A DNA stretch of 64,000 bases from Microbacterium profundi (GTDB lineage Bacteria > Actinomycetota > Actinomycetes > Actinomycetales > Microbacteriaceae): NCBI RefSeq assembly GCF_000763375.1, contig NZ_JPSY01000001.1, positions 1,426,001 to 1,490,000 on the forward strand, in the 5' to 3' direction. The notes beneath the pieces are model-generated. The model was not told where the DNA came from and ran no database searches. It saw nothing but the letters and a program-made list of their open reading frames with translations. The position numbers were made by a program, and so were the translations under genes. Positions within the stretch are counted from its first letter, which is position 1; every line of letters begins with the position of its first letter. Below are positions 26,742-35,287 of this stretch, one piece after another.

Positions 26742-27322
26742 GTGCGATTCCCCTCATCGTCGGAGGATGCGTCGGGCGCGTTCTCGTGCCCTTCGACGGG
26801 CTCAGGGCGCGAGCGCGGTACCCACGGCCGATCCATCGGGGCGTCGTCCTGGATCGATGCATGATCGCGCATGTGCAGCACGGTGATCGGCGAGGTGCGC
26901 ACGTCCACGAAGTCGGTGGTGGCTTCTTCGTCGGCGACGTCGTCCTCGTCGTCCATGACGTCCTCGTCCTCATCTGTGCGGGCACGCAGAGCGAGGTCGG
27001 CCTCGTCGTCCTCCACCGTGTCGGCCTGGCCGAGCTGCCAGGAGCGGTAGATCAGAGCGAGCAGGAATGCCGAGACGGCGAAGGTGATGACGATCGCCGT
27101 GAGCGTGAGCGCCTGCGGGAGCGGATCGCTCAAGTCGCCCTCGGTGCCGAAGAACGGCGCGTTGCCCGGCACTCCCATGACTATGAGCAGCAGAAGGTTC
27201 GTGGCGTTTCCCAGCAGCAGGAATCCGATGAGCACGCGGGTCAGGCTGCGCTCGAGCATCGCGTAGACGCCGCAGGCGAAGAGCACCGCCATCACGATGA
27301 TGAGGGTCAGCGAGACATCCAT
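26738..27322 (-). CDS. mnhC: Mrp Na+/H+ antiporter subunit C with long acidic tail
   Basis: A 194-aa NuoK-like subunit with three helices in residues 1-105 (LIIVMAVLFACGVYAMLERS, LIGFLLLGNATNLLLLIVMG). The usual MnhC ends near 110-130; here an extra acidic tail (RTDEDEDVMDDEDDVADEE) continues to residue 194. The tail includes RPEPVEGHE, encoded by a dispersed repeat at 26789-26807. ATG at 27322 overlaps the mnhA stop by one base. Confidence 0.9.
   Translation of the reverse strand: MDVSLTLIIVMAVLFACGVYAMLERSLTRVLIGFLLLGNATNLLLLIVMGVPGNAPFFGTEGDLSDPLPQALTLTAIVITFAVSAFLLALIYRSWQLGQADTVEDDEADLALRARTDEDEDVMDDEDDVADEEATTDFVDVRTSPITVLHMRDHASIQDDAPMDRPWVPRSRPEPVEGHENAPDASSDDEGNRT
26789..26807. repeat. 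19-bp dispersed repeat inside mnhC
   Basis: CCCTTCGACGGGCTCAGGG, one base from the copy at 4856; on the coding (minus) strand it is read as RPEPVEG. Confidence 0.65.
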
Positions 27323-30267
27323 CAGACGCTCACCCCCCGCGACCGCATCTCCTGCGACTGCCTGTCGACCTCGGCACCGAGGCTGCGCAGCACATCGAGC
27401 ACGAGCCCGATGACGACCAGGTAGACGCCCGCGTCGAAGATCGTCGATGTGACGAACTCCATGTGGCCGAGGCCGGGGATCTCCCACTCCCAGAACGAGC
27501 TCTTCAAAGGTGCGAGGTTGAAGAACAACGGGAGCACGGCGGTGCCGACGGCGAGGATGAGTCCGGCACCCAGCAGGCGACCGGCATCGGTCGGCGCGGC
27601 GGCACCGAGTTCCCAGCGTCCGCCGGCGATGTATCGCATGACGAGTGCCATGCCCGCGACGAGTCCGCCGGCGAAGCCCCCGCCCGGCCCGTTGTGCCCG
27701 GCGAAGAGCAGGTATATCGAGACGACGATGATCGTGTGGAACAGGATGCGGACGATCACCTCGAGCAGGATCGATCGGTTCTCGGGTTTCATCTGCTGGC
27801 CGCCGATGAGCCATGCCCGCGGGTTGCTGCGGTTCTCGGTGGTCTGGAAGCGGATGCCGTCGGTCGTCTCGACGAGCGGCGCGATGCGGGCCTTCCGCCT
27901 GATGCGCTGGGGCAACGACGGTCGCTGGGACAGCATGTCCGCGCGGTGGGTGACGAACACGAGGGATGCCACGCCGGTGGCGGCGAGTACGAGGACGGAG
28001 AGCTCGCCCATCGTGTCCCAGCCGCGCAGGTCGACGAGCGCGACGTTGACGACGTTCTTCCCGCGGCCCAGTTCGTAGGCGAGTTCGGGGAACGAGATCG
28101 AGATCGGGTCGGTTATGCGTGCCTGCGTCGCGACCACGGCGATGAAGGCCATCGTGACGCCGACAGCGATCGCCAGCACGGCGCGCGGAATGCGGGAGAC
28201 AGAGGCGTTGTGCTCGCCCATGCGCGACGGCAGCCGGCGCAGCACGAGGGCGAAGGCGACCATCGTGACGGTCTCGACGAGGATCTGGGTGAGGGCGAGG
28301 TCGGGGGCACCGCTCGTGGCGAACAGCGAGACCATGCCGAGGCCGGTGACCGAGACGAGCACCACACCGGTGTAGCGCTTTCGCGCCTGCACCGCGAAGA
28401 CGGCGGCGATCGCCATGATCGGCGCGACGGCGATCTGGGTCGGGGTGTGCCAGGCCGACAGATTCAGTTGATCGACGTCGCTGGCGAGCAGCGCCGTGGT
28501 CTCCGCGGCCACGAACACGATGAAGATCGTGCCGACGTAGACCGGCAGCGAACCGCGCTGCGTGAGGGTCGTTGTGATGACCGAGAGCCGGTCGACGCCG
28601 CGCATCACCACGAAGTAGACGTCGGCGGCCGTGAACTTCAGAAGACGCGCCTTGCGGTCCCAGCCTGTACGTCGCGTGAGCACGAACAGCCCGAATCCGA
28701 GCAGGACGGTGAGGACCGAGATGCCCAGCGCCGGCTCGAACCCGTGCCACAGTGCCAGGTGCCCAGGACCTTCGCTCGCCGTTCCGTCAGCGCTCAGGCC
28801 CGGCACGGCGGTCACCGCGTAGCCGTACAGTGCGGTGTCGAGCGCCGGGGCGCCGATGCCGAGGGCGATGGTCGCGCCGCCCAGGATCATCGGAGCCGAC
28901 AGGAACCCCACCGGAGGGTCCGGCCATTCCGTGTCCGGAATGCGCGCGCCGATGACGTCGCGCTTCCTCCAGAACGCCCCCCATAGGAAGCGGACCCCAT
29001 ATGCCACAGTGAGCATGGAACCCAGGATCACGCCGATCAGGGCGACGAGTGCCCACGGCGAGCCGCCCAGCGCATCGTCGATCAGCCCGGTGAGCGCCGA
29101 TTCCTTCGCCACGAAGCCGACGGTGGGGGCGATGCCCGCCATCGACGCGACGGAGATGAACGCGATCGTGGCCATGACCGGGGCCTGCCTGCCCACGCCG
29201 GACAGCTCGTCGATGTCGCGGGTGGAGAGTTGACGGTCGATGATGCCGACGATCAGGAACAGCGCCGACTTGAACAGCGCGTGCCCGACCACGAGCGCCA
29301 GACCGGCTAGTGCTGTCGCCTGCGTGCCGTAGCCGACCATGACGGTGAAGAAGCCGAGCTGGCTGACCGTGCCGAAGGCGAGGATGCGCTTGAGGTCGGT
29401 CTCACGCAGAGCCTGGATTCCACCGAGCAGCATCGTGAAGACGCCGAACGAGATCACGATCGGACGCCAGGGCTCGGAAAGCGCGAAGATCGGAGCGAAC
29501 CTCGCGATGAGGTAGATGCCGGCCTTGACCATGGCAGCGGCGTGCAGATACGCGCTGACCGGCGTCGGCGCCGCCATCGCGCCGGGGAGCCAGAAGTGGA
29601 ATGGGAAGATCGCCGACTTGCTGAGCGCGCCGATCAACAGCATCACGACCGCGGCGTTCACGAGCGGGCCGGTGGGGGCGAGCTCGAGCATCTCGGTGAT
29701 GCTCGACGTGCCGGTGTCGACGACCAGCAGCACGACGCCGACGAACATCACGAGTCCGCCGAGCGTGGTGACCAGCAGCGCCTGCAGCGCGGCACGACGA
29801 CTCACCGCGCGACGGCGGTAGTGGCCGATGAGCAGGTACGACAGGATGCTGGTGACTTCCCAGAACATCACGAGCATGACGAGGTCATCGGTGAGCACGA
29901 GCCCGTACATCGCACCGGCGAAGCCGAGCAGAACACCGGCGAACTGGCCGAGCTCACCCGCCTCGTCGTGGAAGTACCAGCGGCAGTAGAGCAGCACCAG
30001 AGCCCCGACACCGGTGACGATGAGAGTCAGCACCCAGCCCAGCACATCCATGCGCATCGACAGGTTCAGGCCGAGTTGAGGGATCCACTCCACGCTCTCG
30101 AACGGCACCGATTCGGTGTCGAGAACCTGCGGCGTCATCACCAGCGCCTGGACGAATGCCGCAGCGGGAATGAGAGCGCCGATCGCGAACGCTCGCGCCC
30201 CGAGCCAACGTACCAACGCGGGGAGAAGAAGAGCCCCGAGAAGGAACACGGCAAGGAGCAACAGCAT
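27322..30267 (-). CDS. mnhA: Mrp Na+/H+ antiporter subunit A fused to subunit B
   Basis: A 981-aa fusion. Residues 1 to about 800 are MnhA, a NuoL-like proton channel with about 20 helices (KSAIFPFHFWLPGAMAAPTP, LKRILAFGTVSQLGFFTVMV). After a linker, residues from about 825 are MnhB (PENRSILLEVIVRILFHTII, FAGHNGPGGGFAGGLVAGMA). The A-B fusion is usual in actinobacteria. First gene of the operon mnhA(B)-C-D-E-F-G. GAGGAG precedes the ATG, and TAAACT about 60 nt upstream may be the promoter. Role: Na+ and alkali resistance. Confidence 0.94.
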   Translation of the reverse strand: MLLLLAVFLLGALLLPALVRWLGARAFAIGALIPAAAFVQALVMTPQVLDTESVPFESVEWIPQLGLNLSMRMDVLGWVLTLIVTGVGALVLLYCRWYFHDEAGELGQFAGVLLGFAGAMYGLVLTDDLVMLVMFWEVTSILSYLLIGHYRRRAVSRRAALQALLVTTLGGLVMFVGVVLLVVDTGTSSITEMLELAPTGPLVNAAVVMLLIGALSKSAIFPFHFWLPGAMAAPTPVSAYLHAAAMVKAGIYLIARFAPIFALSEPWRPIVISFGVFTMLLGGIQALRETDLKRILAFGTVSQLGFFTVMVGYGTQATALAGLALVVGHALFKSALFLIVGIIDRQLSTRDIDELSGVGRQAPVMATIAFISVASMAGIAPTVGFVAKESALTGLIDDALGGSPWALVALIGVILGSMLTVAYGVRFLWGAFWRKRDVIGARIPDTEWPDPPVGFLSAPMILGGATIALGIGAPALDTALYGYAVTAVPGLSADGTASEGPGHLALWHGFEPALGISVLTVLLGFGLFVLTRRTGWDRKARLLKFTAADVYFVVMRGVDRLSVITTTLTQRGSLPVYVGTIFIVFVAAETTALLASDVDQLNLSAWHTPTQIAVAPIMAIAAVFAVQARKRYTGVVLVSVTGLGMVSLFATSGAPDLALTQILVETVTMVAFALVLRRLPSRMGEHNASVSRIPRAVLAIAVGVTMAFIAVVATQARITDPISISFPELAYELGRGKNVVNVALVDLRGWDTMGELSVLVLAATGVASLVFVTHRADMLSQRPSLPQRIRRKARIAPLVETTDGIRFQTTENRSNPRAWLIGGQQMKPENRSILLEVIVRILFHTIIVVSIYLLFAGHNGPGGGFAGGLVAGMALVMRYIAGGRWELGAAAPTDAGRLLGAGLILAVGTAVLPLFFNLAPLKSSFWEWEIPGLGHMEFVTSTIFDAGVYLVVIGLVLDVLRSLGAEVDRQSQEMRSRGVSV

Positions 30268-30273
30268 AAGCGG

Positions 30274-30333
30274 CTCCTCAATGGCTCGTCGAGGCCTTGC
30301 GGCACAGGCGGGCGGGGGGTTTCTTCGAGTTTA
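30274..30333 (-). promoter_or_regulatory. Putative Mrp operon promoter and ribosome binding site
   Basis: On the minus strand TAAACT (30333-30328) lies about 60 nt before the mnhA ATG, and GAGGAG (30279-30274) 6 nt before it. No clear -35 box is seen. The stretch 30268-30387 has no gene. Confidence 0.4.
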
Positions 30334-30387
30334 CCGGTTCATGCCCTCCATGGATTCTGCAAGTGCGGTCGGATCTCGCCTCTGCGG

Positions 30388-31458
30388 TCAGATGGTGGGG
30401 GCAGCGGTGGTCGTTCCGGCGCGGAATCGGCAGGTGAGATGCATCGATTCCGGCGACTCGCCGCGCAGCATCCGGGCCACCTGCTCCCCCGCCGCTCTGC
30501 CCTTCTCGACGGCTGGCTGCACCATGGTCGTGAGCATGTGCGGTCCGATGCCGTCGACGCGGATGCCGTCGAAGCCGGCGACGCTGAGATCATCCGGCAC
30601 TCGAAGACCGAGGTCCTCCGCCGCGCGGATCACGCCCGCAGCCAGAAGGTCGCTCTGCGCGAGGATCGCGGTGGGACGGGCGGCAGGGTCGCTGAGCAGC
30701 GCCCGTCCCGCGATCACGCCGTCGTCGATCGAACTGCTGCCTGCCGAGACCGCGGGCAGATCGGGGTAGACGTCTCGCGCACCGGCCAGTCGCTCGATGG
30801 TGACGTCGATCGTCGCGCGTCCCAGTCGCTCGTCGGTGACCCGCCCGCGGATGCGATCGCTGTCCAACGGCAGCGTCACGGCGGCGACGCGCTCGTGTCC
30901 GAGACCCTGGATGTGCCTGGCCATCTCCGCCGCCGCCTCACGATTGTCGAGCGTGATCTGCGGGATCCCCTCCCCCGCGTCTCCCTCGATCACGACGACC
31001 GGCAGGCCCCGGGCCCGGACGATCTCCAGTGACGCGCGGGTTCTTCCGGAGCATCCGATGAGCACGACGGCGTCGACCGGTGCCGTCGCCAGCGCGGGGA
31101 CCTCGCCCTCCCCCGGCTCGTCGCGCAGCAGGAGCACTCCCGCTCCGAGCGAGGCGAGGCCGTCGGTCAGCCCGTCCATCATCGGAATCGTCACGGGGTC
31201 CAGGAATGCGGTCCGCAGGTGCCCCTCGAGCACGACGGCGACGATGCCGCTGCGTCCGAGACGAAGCGATGCCGCGCGCGGGTCGGGACCCGCATATCCG
31301 AGATCGGCCGCTGCCGCCAGCACACGCTCTCGCGTCGCGTCCGAGACCCTCGTGCGGCCGCTGAAGACGACGGATGCCGTGGACGTCGACACGCCTGCAG
31401 CGTGCGCGACGTCTGCGAGCGTCGCGCGACGTGGCGCAGGTGCTGAGGACGACGTCAT
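30388..31458 (-). CDS. LacI family transcriptional regulator
   Basis: A 356-aa repressor with the LacI HTH ATLADVAHAAGVSTSTASVV followed by hinge helix ATRERVLAAAADLGYAGPD, and a periplasmic-binding-like sensor domain (VVVIEGDAGEGIPQITLDNR, DDLSVAGFDGIRVDGI). The ATG at 31458 begins MTSSSAPAPRRATLADV; the frame is open much further but overlaps the divergent MFS gene. A perfect 16-bp palindrome with a central CG lies between this gene and the MFS gene, the form expected of a LacI operator, so it should repress the transporter and itself. Confidence 0.92.
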   Translation of the reverse strand: MTSSSAPAPRRATLADVAHAAGVSTSTASVVFSGRTRVSDATRERVLAAAADLGYAGPDPRAASLRLGRSGIVAVVLEGHLRTAFLDPVTIPMMDGLTDGLASLGAGVLLLRDEPGEGEVPALATAPVDAVVLIGCSGRTRASLEIVRARGLPVVVIEGDAGEGIPQITLDNREAAAEMARHIQGLGHERVAAVTLPLDSDRIRGRVTDERLGRATIDVTIERLAGARDVYPDLPAVSAGSSSIDDGVIAGRALLSDPAARPTAILAQSDLLAAGVIRAAEDLGLRVPDDLSVAGFDGIRVDGIGPHMLTTMVQPAVEKGRAAGEQVARMLRGESPESMHLTCRFRAGTTTAAPTI

Positions 31459-31488
31459 GATCCGAGGATAACTCGACCATTTCCGAAA

Positions 31489-31509
31489 ATCGAATCGATT
31501 CGATACGCT
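31489..31509 (+). promoter_or_regulatory. LacI-type palindromic operator overlapping the MFS promoter
   Basis: ATCGAATCGATTCGAT (31489-31504) is a perfect palindrome that touches TACGCT (31504-31509), the -10 box 6 nt before the MFS ATG at 31516. The divergent lacI gene starts only 30 bp to the left. Confidence 0.8.
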
Positions 31510-31515
31510 CTCTGC

Positions 31516-32745
31516 ATGGACCACGCCCTCACCCGTTCGCAGTACGTGCGTTGGCGGGGCGCAATCTTCGCGATCTTCCTCGCCAGCGGCGTCTCGATCG
31601 CGACCTGGGCGTCGCGCGTGCCCGACATCAAAATCGCCCTCGGCATCGACAACGCGCAGATCGGCCTGCTGCTGCTCGGCATGGGCATCGCGTCGATCCT
31701 CGGAATCTCCACGAGCCCGGCAGTGATGGCGCGCATCGGCGCGCGCCGGGGCATGCTGGCGCTGATGATCACCCTCGCGATCGGTCTCGTCCTGATCGGT
31801 GTCGGCACGACGGTGTTCGCGTCGTTCCCCGTGGTCATCATCGGCCTTGCGCTGTTCGGGTACGGCAACGGATGCCTCGACGTCATGATGAACGTCGAGG
31901 CGACCGCCATCGAGCAGGAGGCGGGCAAGACGATCCTGCCGCTGTTCCACGCGTTCTTCAGCTTCGGCACCGTCATCGGAGCCGGCCTCGGCTGGGTCGC
32001 CACCACCACGCACCTCACGGTCGCATTCCACGCGACGGTGGTCGCCGCGCTGATCTTCGTCGCAGCGTTCGTGTGCATCGCGAACGTGCCGAACCGTGAC
32101 GCGACTCTCGACCCCGCCGAGTCCGGCGAGAAGCCGCATTGGCGCGAGCGCATGCACGTGGCATTGTCGGCATGGCGCGAGCCGCGCACCTACGCCCTCG
32201 GCGTCGTGATGCTCGGAATGGCCTTCGCCGAGGGCGGGGCCAACGACTGGCTCGCACTCGGCACGAGCGAAGACCACGGCGGCGGCGCGGCGATGGGCGC
32301 CGCAGCGCTGACGGTGTTCTCGGTGGCGATGACCACGGTGCGCATCTTCGGCGGTCCGCTCGTCGACCGCTTCGGCCGCGTGCTGGTGCTGCGCATCCTC
32401 GCGGTGGCGGCGACCGGCGGCATCCTGCTGTTCATCCTCGCGCCCACACTCCCCCTCGTCTTCGTCGGCGCGGCTCTGTGGGGCGTCGGCGCATCACTCG
32501 GCTTCCCGCTCGGCATGTCCGCGGCGGCCGACGACCCCGCCAAGGCTGCGGCGCGAGTGAGCGCAGCGGCCACGATCGGCTATGTCGCGTTCCTCGGCGG
32601 GCCGCCGATCCTCGGGCTGATCAGTGAGCACATCGGCCTGCTCAACACACTGTTCATCCTCGTCGCGCTGGTCGCGGCATCCGGATTCGCATCCGGCGCC
32701 GCCCGGCCGCTGAAGGCGAACGCCGAGCGCTCGACGACGAAGTAG
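31516..32745 (+). CDS. Major facilitator superfamily transporter
   Basis: A 409-aa MFS protein with twelve helices, resembling the YbjJ/FucP-like group: SIATWASRVPDIKIALGID early, GYGNGCLDVMMNVEATAIEQ in helix 4 and its loop, and PLFHAFFSFGTVIGAGLGW in helix 5. Pairing with a LacI regulator suggests a sugar or sugar-derivative substrate, but that is inference. Its stop codon TAG is part of the -10 box of nucS. Confidence 0.87.
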   Translation: MDHALTRSQYVRWRGAIFAIFLASGVSIATWASRVPDIKIALGIDNAQIGLLLLGMGIASILGISTSPAVMARIGARRGMLALMITLAIGLVLIGVGTTVFASFPVVIIGLALFGYGNGCLDVMMNVEATAIEQEAGKTILPLFHAFFSFGTVIGAGLGWVATTTHLTVAFHATVVAALIFVAAFVCIANVPNRDATLDPAESGEKPHWRERMHVALSAWREPRTYALGVVMLGMAFAEGGANDWLALGTSEDHGGGAAMGAAALTVFSVAMTTVRIFGGPLVDRFGRVLVLRILAVAATGGILLFILAPTLPLVFVGAALWGVGASLGFPLGMSAAADDPAKAAARVSAAATIGYVAFLGGPPILGLISEHIGLLNTLFILVALVAASGFASGAARPLKANAERSTTK

Positions 32746-32754
32746 GCTCGTCGA

Positions 32755-33450
32755 GTGCGTCTCGTCATCGCCCGCTGCGCCGTGGACTACTCCGGCCGGC
32801 TCAATGCCCACCTCCCCCTCGCCACGCGTCTGCTCGTGCACAAGGGGGACGGCAGTCTGCTCGTGCACTCCGACGGCGGCAGCTACAAGCCGCTGAACTG
32901 GATGAGCCCTCCCTGCACCCTCGTCACAGAGATCCCGGATGAGGAAGAGGCCGGCGCCGGCGTCATCGACGTGTGGCGCGTCACCCACAAGAAGACCGGC
33001 GACGCACTGCGCGTGCAGATCTATGAGGTGCTGCACGATTCCGCACACGAGCTCGGCATCGACCCCGGCCTGCAGAAGGACGGCGTCGAGGCCGATCTGC
33101 AGCGCCTGCTCGCCGAACAGGTCGAGCGGATCAGCGAGGGCGCGACCCTGGTTCGCCGCGAGTACCCGACAGCGATCGGCCCTGTCGATCTCATGGTGCG
33201 GGATGCTGCGGGCGCTGCCATCGCGGTGGAGATAAAGCGCCGCGGCGACATCGACGGCGTCGAGCAGCTCACCCGCTACCTCGAACTCCTCGGCCGCGAT
33301 CCGCATCTCGCGCCCGTGCACGGTGTGTTCGCCGCCCAGGAGATCAAGCCCCAGGCGCGCGTGCTCGCCGAGGATCGCGGCATCCGCTGCCTGGTTCTCG
33401 ACTACGACGACATGAAGGGCATCGAGTCCGGAGTCCCGCGGCTGTTCTGA
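32755..33450 (+). CDS. nucS: Mismatch-specific endonuclease NucS (EndoMS)
   Basis: A 231-aa protein matching actinobacterial NucS: start [20 protein letters not shown], then [13 protein letters not shown] in the N-terminal DNA-binding domain. The RecB-like nuclease core has [20 protein letters not shown] (D...ExK). It performs the non-canonical, MutS/MutL-free mismatch repair of actinobacteria, cutting both strands at G-T, G-G and T-T mismatches. The C-terminus here ends SGVPRLF. GTG start at 32755 lies 6 nt behind TAGGCT. Confidence 0.95.
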   Translation: MRLVIARCAVDYSGRLNAHLPLATRLLVHKGDGSLLVHSDGGSYKPLNWMSPPCTLVTEIPDEEEAGAGVIDVWRVTHKKTGDALRVQIYEVLHDSAHELGIDPGLQKDGVEADLQRLLAEQVERISEGATLVRREYPTAIGPVDLMVRDAAGAAIAVEIKRRGDIDGVEQLTRYLELLGRDPHLAPVHGVFAAQEIKPQARVLAEDRGIRCLVLDYDDMKGIESGVPRLF

Positions 33451-33507
33451 CGGCTCCGGAGCGATGTGGCGTACGGCCGACCCGGCGGCTGCCCATAGGC
33501 TTGAAGG

Positions 33508-34176
33508 ATGCCTCACTCCCCTTACTCCTGCGTGCTCTGGGACGTCGACGGCACCATCGCCGATGCGACCCCCGGCATCTTCCCTCGTCTCATGGAAGTG
33601 CTCGCGTCGTTCGGCCAGCCCGCACCTGACCCGGCTTCGCTGCCGCGCTGGGTCGGACCGCCGATGTACGAGTCCTTCCAGAGCCTTGCGGGGCTGAGCG
33701 CGACCCAGGCCGAGGATGCTCTTGCGCGCTACCGCGCGCTCGCCGCCCGCGACGGCTATGCCGCGTCTGTCGACATCTACGACGGCATCCCCGATGTCAT
33801 CCGCGCGGTCGCAGCCGCAGGCATCCCCCAGGCCACCGCGAGCACGAAGCCCGAGAATCAGGTCACCGCGATCCTCGAGCACAATGATCTGCTCGGCCTG
33901 TTCGCCGCCGTCTCCGGTGCGCGCAGCGGCACGGTCGGGCGCAGCGACAGCAAGTCGGATGTGGTCGGCTGGGCGCTGGAGCGGCTGCAGGCCGCGGGTG
34001 TCGACACCTCGAACCCGGTACTCGTCGGAGATCGCCACCACGATGTGGAGGGCGCGGCTGAGCACGGTGTGCCCGTCATCTTCGCCGAGTGGGGTTTCGG
34101 CGAGGCCTCAGAGGGCGACGGCGCGGTGTCCCGAGCTGCCGACGCGGACGCGCTCAGGGCCCTGCTTCTCACGTAG
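33508..34176 (+). CDS. HAD family phosphatase (phosphoglycolate phosphatase-like)
   Basis: A 222-aa HAD hydrolase with motif I VLWDVDGTIADATPG, motif II ATASTKPENQ (T and following K), and motif IV LVGDRHHDVEGAAEHG. The alpha-helical cap after motif I fits the Gph/PGMB subgroup. Substrate unknown; phosphoglycolate or nucleotide monophosphates are typical. TAGGCT (33496-33501) lies 6 nt before the ATG. Convergent with the cold-shock gene. Confidence 0.9.
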   Translation: MPHSPYSCVLWDVDGTIADATPGIFPRLMEVLASFGQPAPDPASLPRWVGPPMYESFQSLAGLSATQAEDALARYRALAARDGYAASVDIYDGIPDVIRAVAAAGIPQATASTKPENQVTAILEHNDLLGLFAAVSGARSGTVGRSDSKSDVVGWALERLQAAGVDTSNPVLVGDRHHDVEGAAEHGVPVIFAEWGFGEASEGDGAVSRAADADALRALLLT

Positions 34177-34180
34177 AGAG

Positions 34181-34237
34181 CACGTCGCTCCCCGCCGGGA
34201 GCGCGCTGTTGACGTGCGCCCGGCGGGGAGCGTCGTG
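34181..34237. terminator. Bidirectional terminator between HAD and cold-shock genes
   Basis: Arms GCTCCCCGCCGGG (34187-34199) and CCCGGCGGGGAGC (34219-34231) are perfect, and the stem extends outward as CACG/CGTG with one mismatch. It sits between convergent genes. Confidence 0.88.
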
Positions 34238-34247
34238 TGTATCGGCC

Positions 34248-34454
34248 TCAGATGGGGCGGATGTTTTCGGCCTGCAGGCCCTTGGGGCCCTGTGCAACCT
34301 CGAACTCGACGCGCTGGTTCTCGTCGAGTGAGCGGTAGCCGCTTGCTTCAATGGCGGAGTAGTGCGCGAAGACGTCAGCGCCGCCGTCATCGGGGGAGAT
34401 GAAGCCGAAGCCCTTCTCCGAGTTGAACCACTTGACCGTGCCTTGGGTACTCAT
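34248..34454 (-). CDS. Cold-shock protein, CspA family
   Basis: A 68-aa CSD-fold RNA chaperone. RNP1 KGFGFISPD and RNP2 DVFAHYSAI are intact, and it opens [22 protein letters not shown] at 34454 gives the standard csp length; the frame is open to 34511. Csp mRNAs normally carry a long structured leader, consistent with the gene-free stretch upstream. It ends at the shared bidirectional terminator. Confidence 0.95.
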   Translation of the reverse strand: MSTQGTVKWFNSEKGFGFISPDDGGADVFAHYSAIEASGYRSLDENQRVEFEVAQGPKGLQAENIRPI

Positions 34455-34616
34455 GTACTGCCGTTCTGCTGAAATGTGTGTCGACGCAGGGTGCCCCGAC
34501 GATGCCCACAATATCTGTGCAGCGCCGGAGCGGAACAGCCCGAAGCAGAAGGTAACCCAAATGTTGCACGAGCGTCACACCGGGTGCACGCAGGGAAAAG
34601 GGCCGTCGAATAGTGC

Positions 34617-34647
34617 GGCCCTCACCGCGGGGGGAGCGGTGAGGGCC
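34617..34647. terminator. Hairpin, possible terminator or csp leader element
   Basis: Perfect 12-bp stem GGCCCTCACCGC / GCGGTGAGGGCC with a purine loop, 163 nt upstream of the csp start. Direction unknown; the plus strand has AAAGAC after it. Confidence 0.5.
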
Positions 34648-34699
34648 AAAGACGACCGGAGGGTGCGTCACGAAACACCCTAACCCCAAACCATGAATC

Positions 34700-34721
34700 T
34701 TGTCCCCCATTTGGGGGACAA
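34700..34721. promoter_or_regulatory. Perfect palindromic hairpin or operator
   Basis: TTGTCCCCC / GGGGGACAA around ATTT, a 9-bp perfect inverted repeat. No T tract follows on either strand, so an operator for an unknown regulator is as likely as a terminator. Confidence 0.5.
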
Positions 34722-35057
34722 ATCTGAAAAACCGTGGGAGGATGACTCGATAGTGGCTCCCGCGGATGGATCATTGGGGACTGACCTACTCGAGTGGGCC
34801 CACTGCATGCGCTGATCGTCGGGCTTTGGGGAAAGCCGAGATCCGGATTCTGGGGAAGAAGGACGACGATCACCCCGTCCCGCGGGGACCGCAGGTTTCG
34901 GGACGGGATGGGATGCACAGCACGGAGTTCGCCTCCGGCATCTCATCCCGCTCGAACCGCGACTGACTCCAGCCCGAATCATGGGCTGACGCGCCATCCG
35001 CTCGCTCCTAACGTTCGCCGTCGCGCCCGTCAACCCCGTCGCCGAATCTTCCAGTCG

Positions 35058-35076
35058 GTGTGAGAGTCGCTCACAC
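35058..35076. promoter_or_regulatory. Inverted repeat upstream of csbD
   Basis: GTGTGAG / CTCACAC, perfect 7-bp arms with a 5-nt spacer, 35 bp before the CsbD ATG. Candidate operator. Confidence 0.45.
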
Positions 35077-35110
35077 GGATCACCTGATCCCCGACGAAAG
35101 GAATGGATCG

Positions 35111-35284
35111 ATGGGCATTGGAGACAAGGCGAAGCACACCGCCGAGGACATCGCCGGTCACTTCAAGGAGGGCGCCGGCAAGGCCACGGACAACGAGAAG
35201 CTCGAAGCCGAAGGCAGGGCCGAACAGGCCAAGGCCGATCTCAAGAAGGCCGGGGACAAGGCGAAGGACGCCTTCGAGAACTGA
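35111..35284 (+). CDS. CsbD-like stress response protein
   Basis: A 57-aa, charged, all-helical protein: MGIGDKAKHTAEDIAGHFKE, then GAGKATDNEKLEAEGRAEQA and a Lys/Asp/Ala-rich end. This is the CsbD pattern (G.GDK...GK.TGN..LEA.G...Q), normally induced by stress through an alternative sigma factor. ATG at 35111 with AAAGGAA upstream is chosen; a longer frame from 35060 starts inside an inverted repeat. Ends 3 bp from the convergent MMPL gene. Confidence 0.88.
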   Translation: MGIGDKAKHTAEDIAGHFKEGAGKATDNEKLEAEGRAEQAKADLKKAGDKAKDAFEN

Positions 35285-35287
35285 GCG

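Larger units (their letters stand above)
34455..35110. other. 656-bp region without a convincing gene, several strong hairpins
   Basis: Only implausible, composition-driven frames occur. It contains a 12-bp-stem hairpin (34617-34647), a perfect 22-bp hairpin (34700-34721), the palindrome AGTGGGCCCACT (34793-34804), repeated TTGGGGA/CTGGGGA words (about 34712, 34775, 34826, 34850) and an inverted repeat (35058-35076). It should hold the csp leader and promoter and the csbD promoter. A small RNA is possible but not shown. Confidence 0.55.

Noticed and set aside
34680..35033. 117-codon minus-strand frame in the csp-csbD gap
   Set aside because: No motif, Arg/Ser/Pro-rich, crosses the palindromes and has no ribosome binding site; treated as non-coding.
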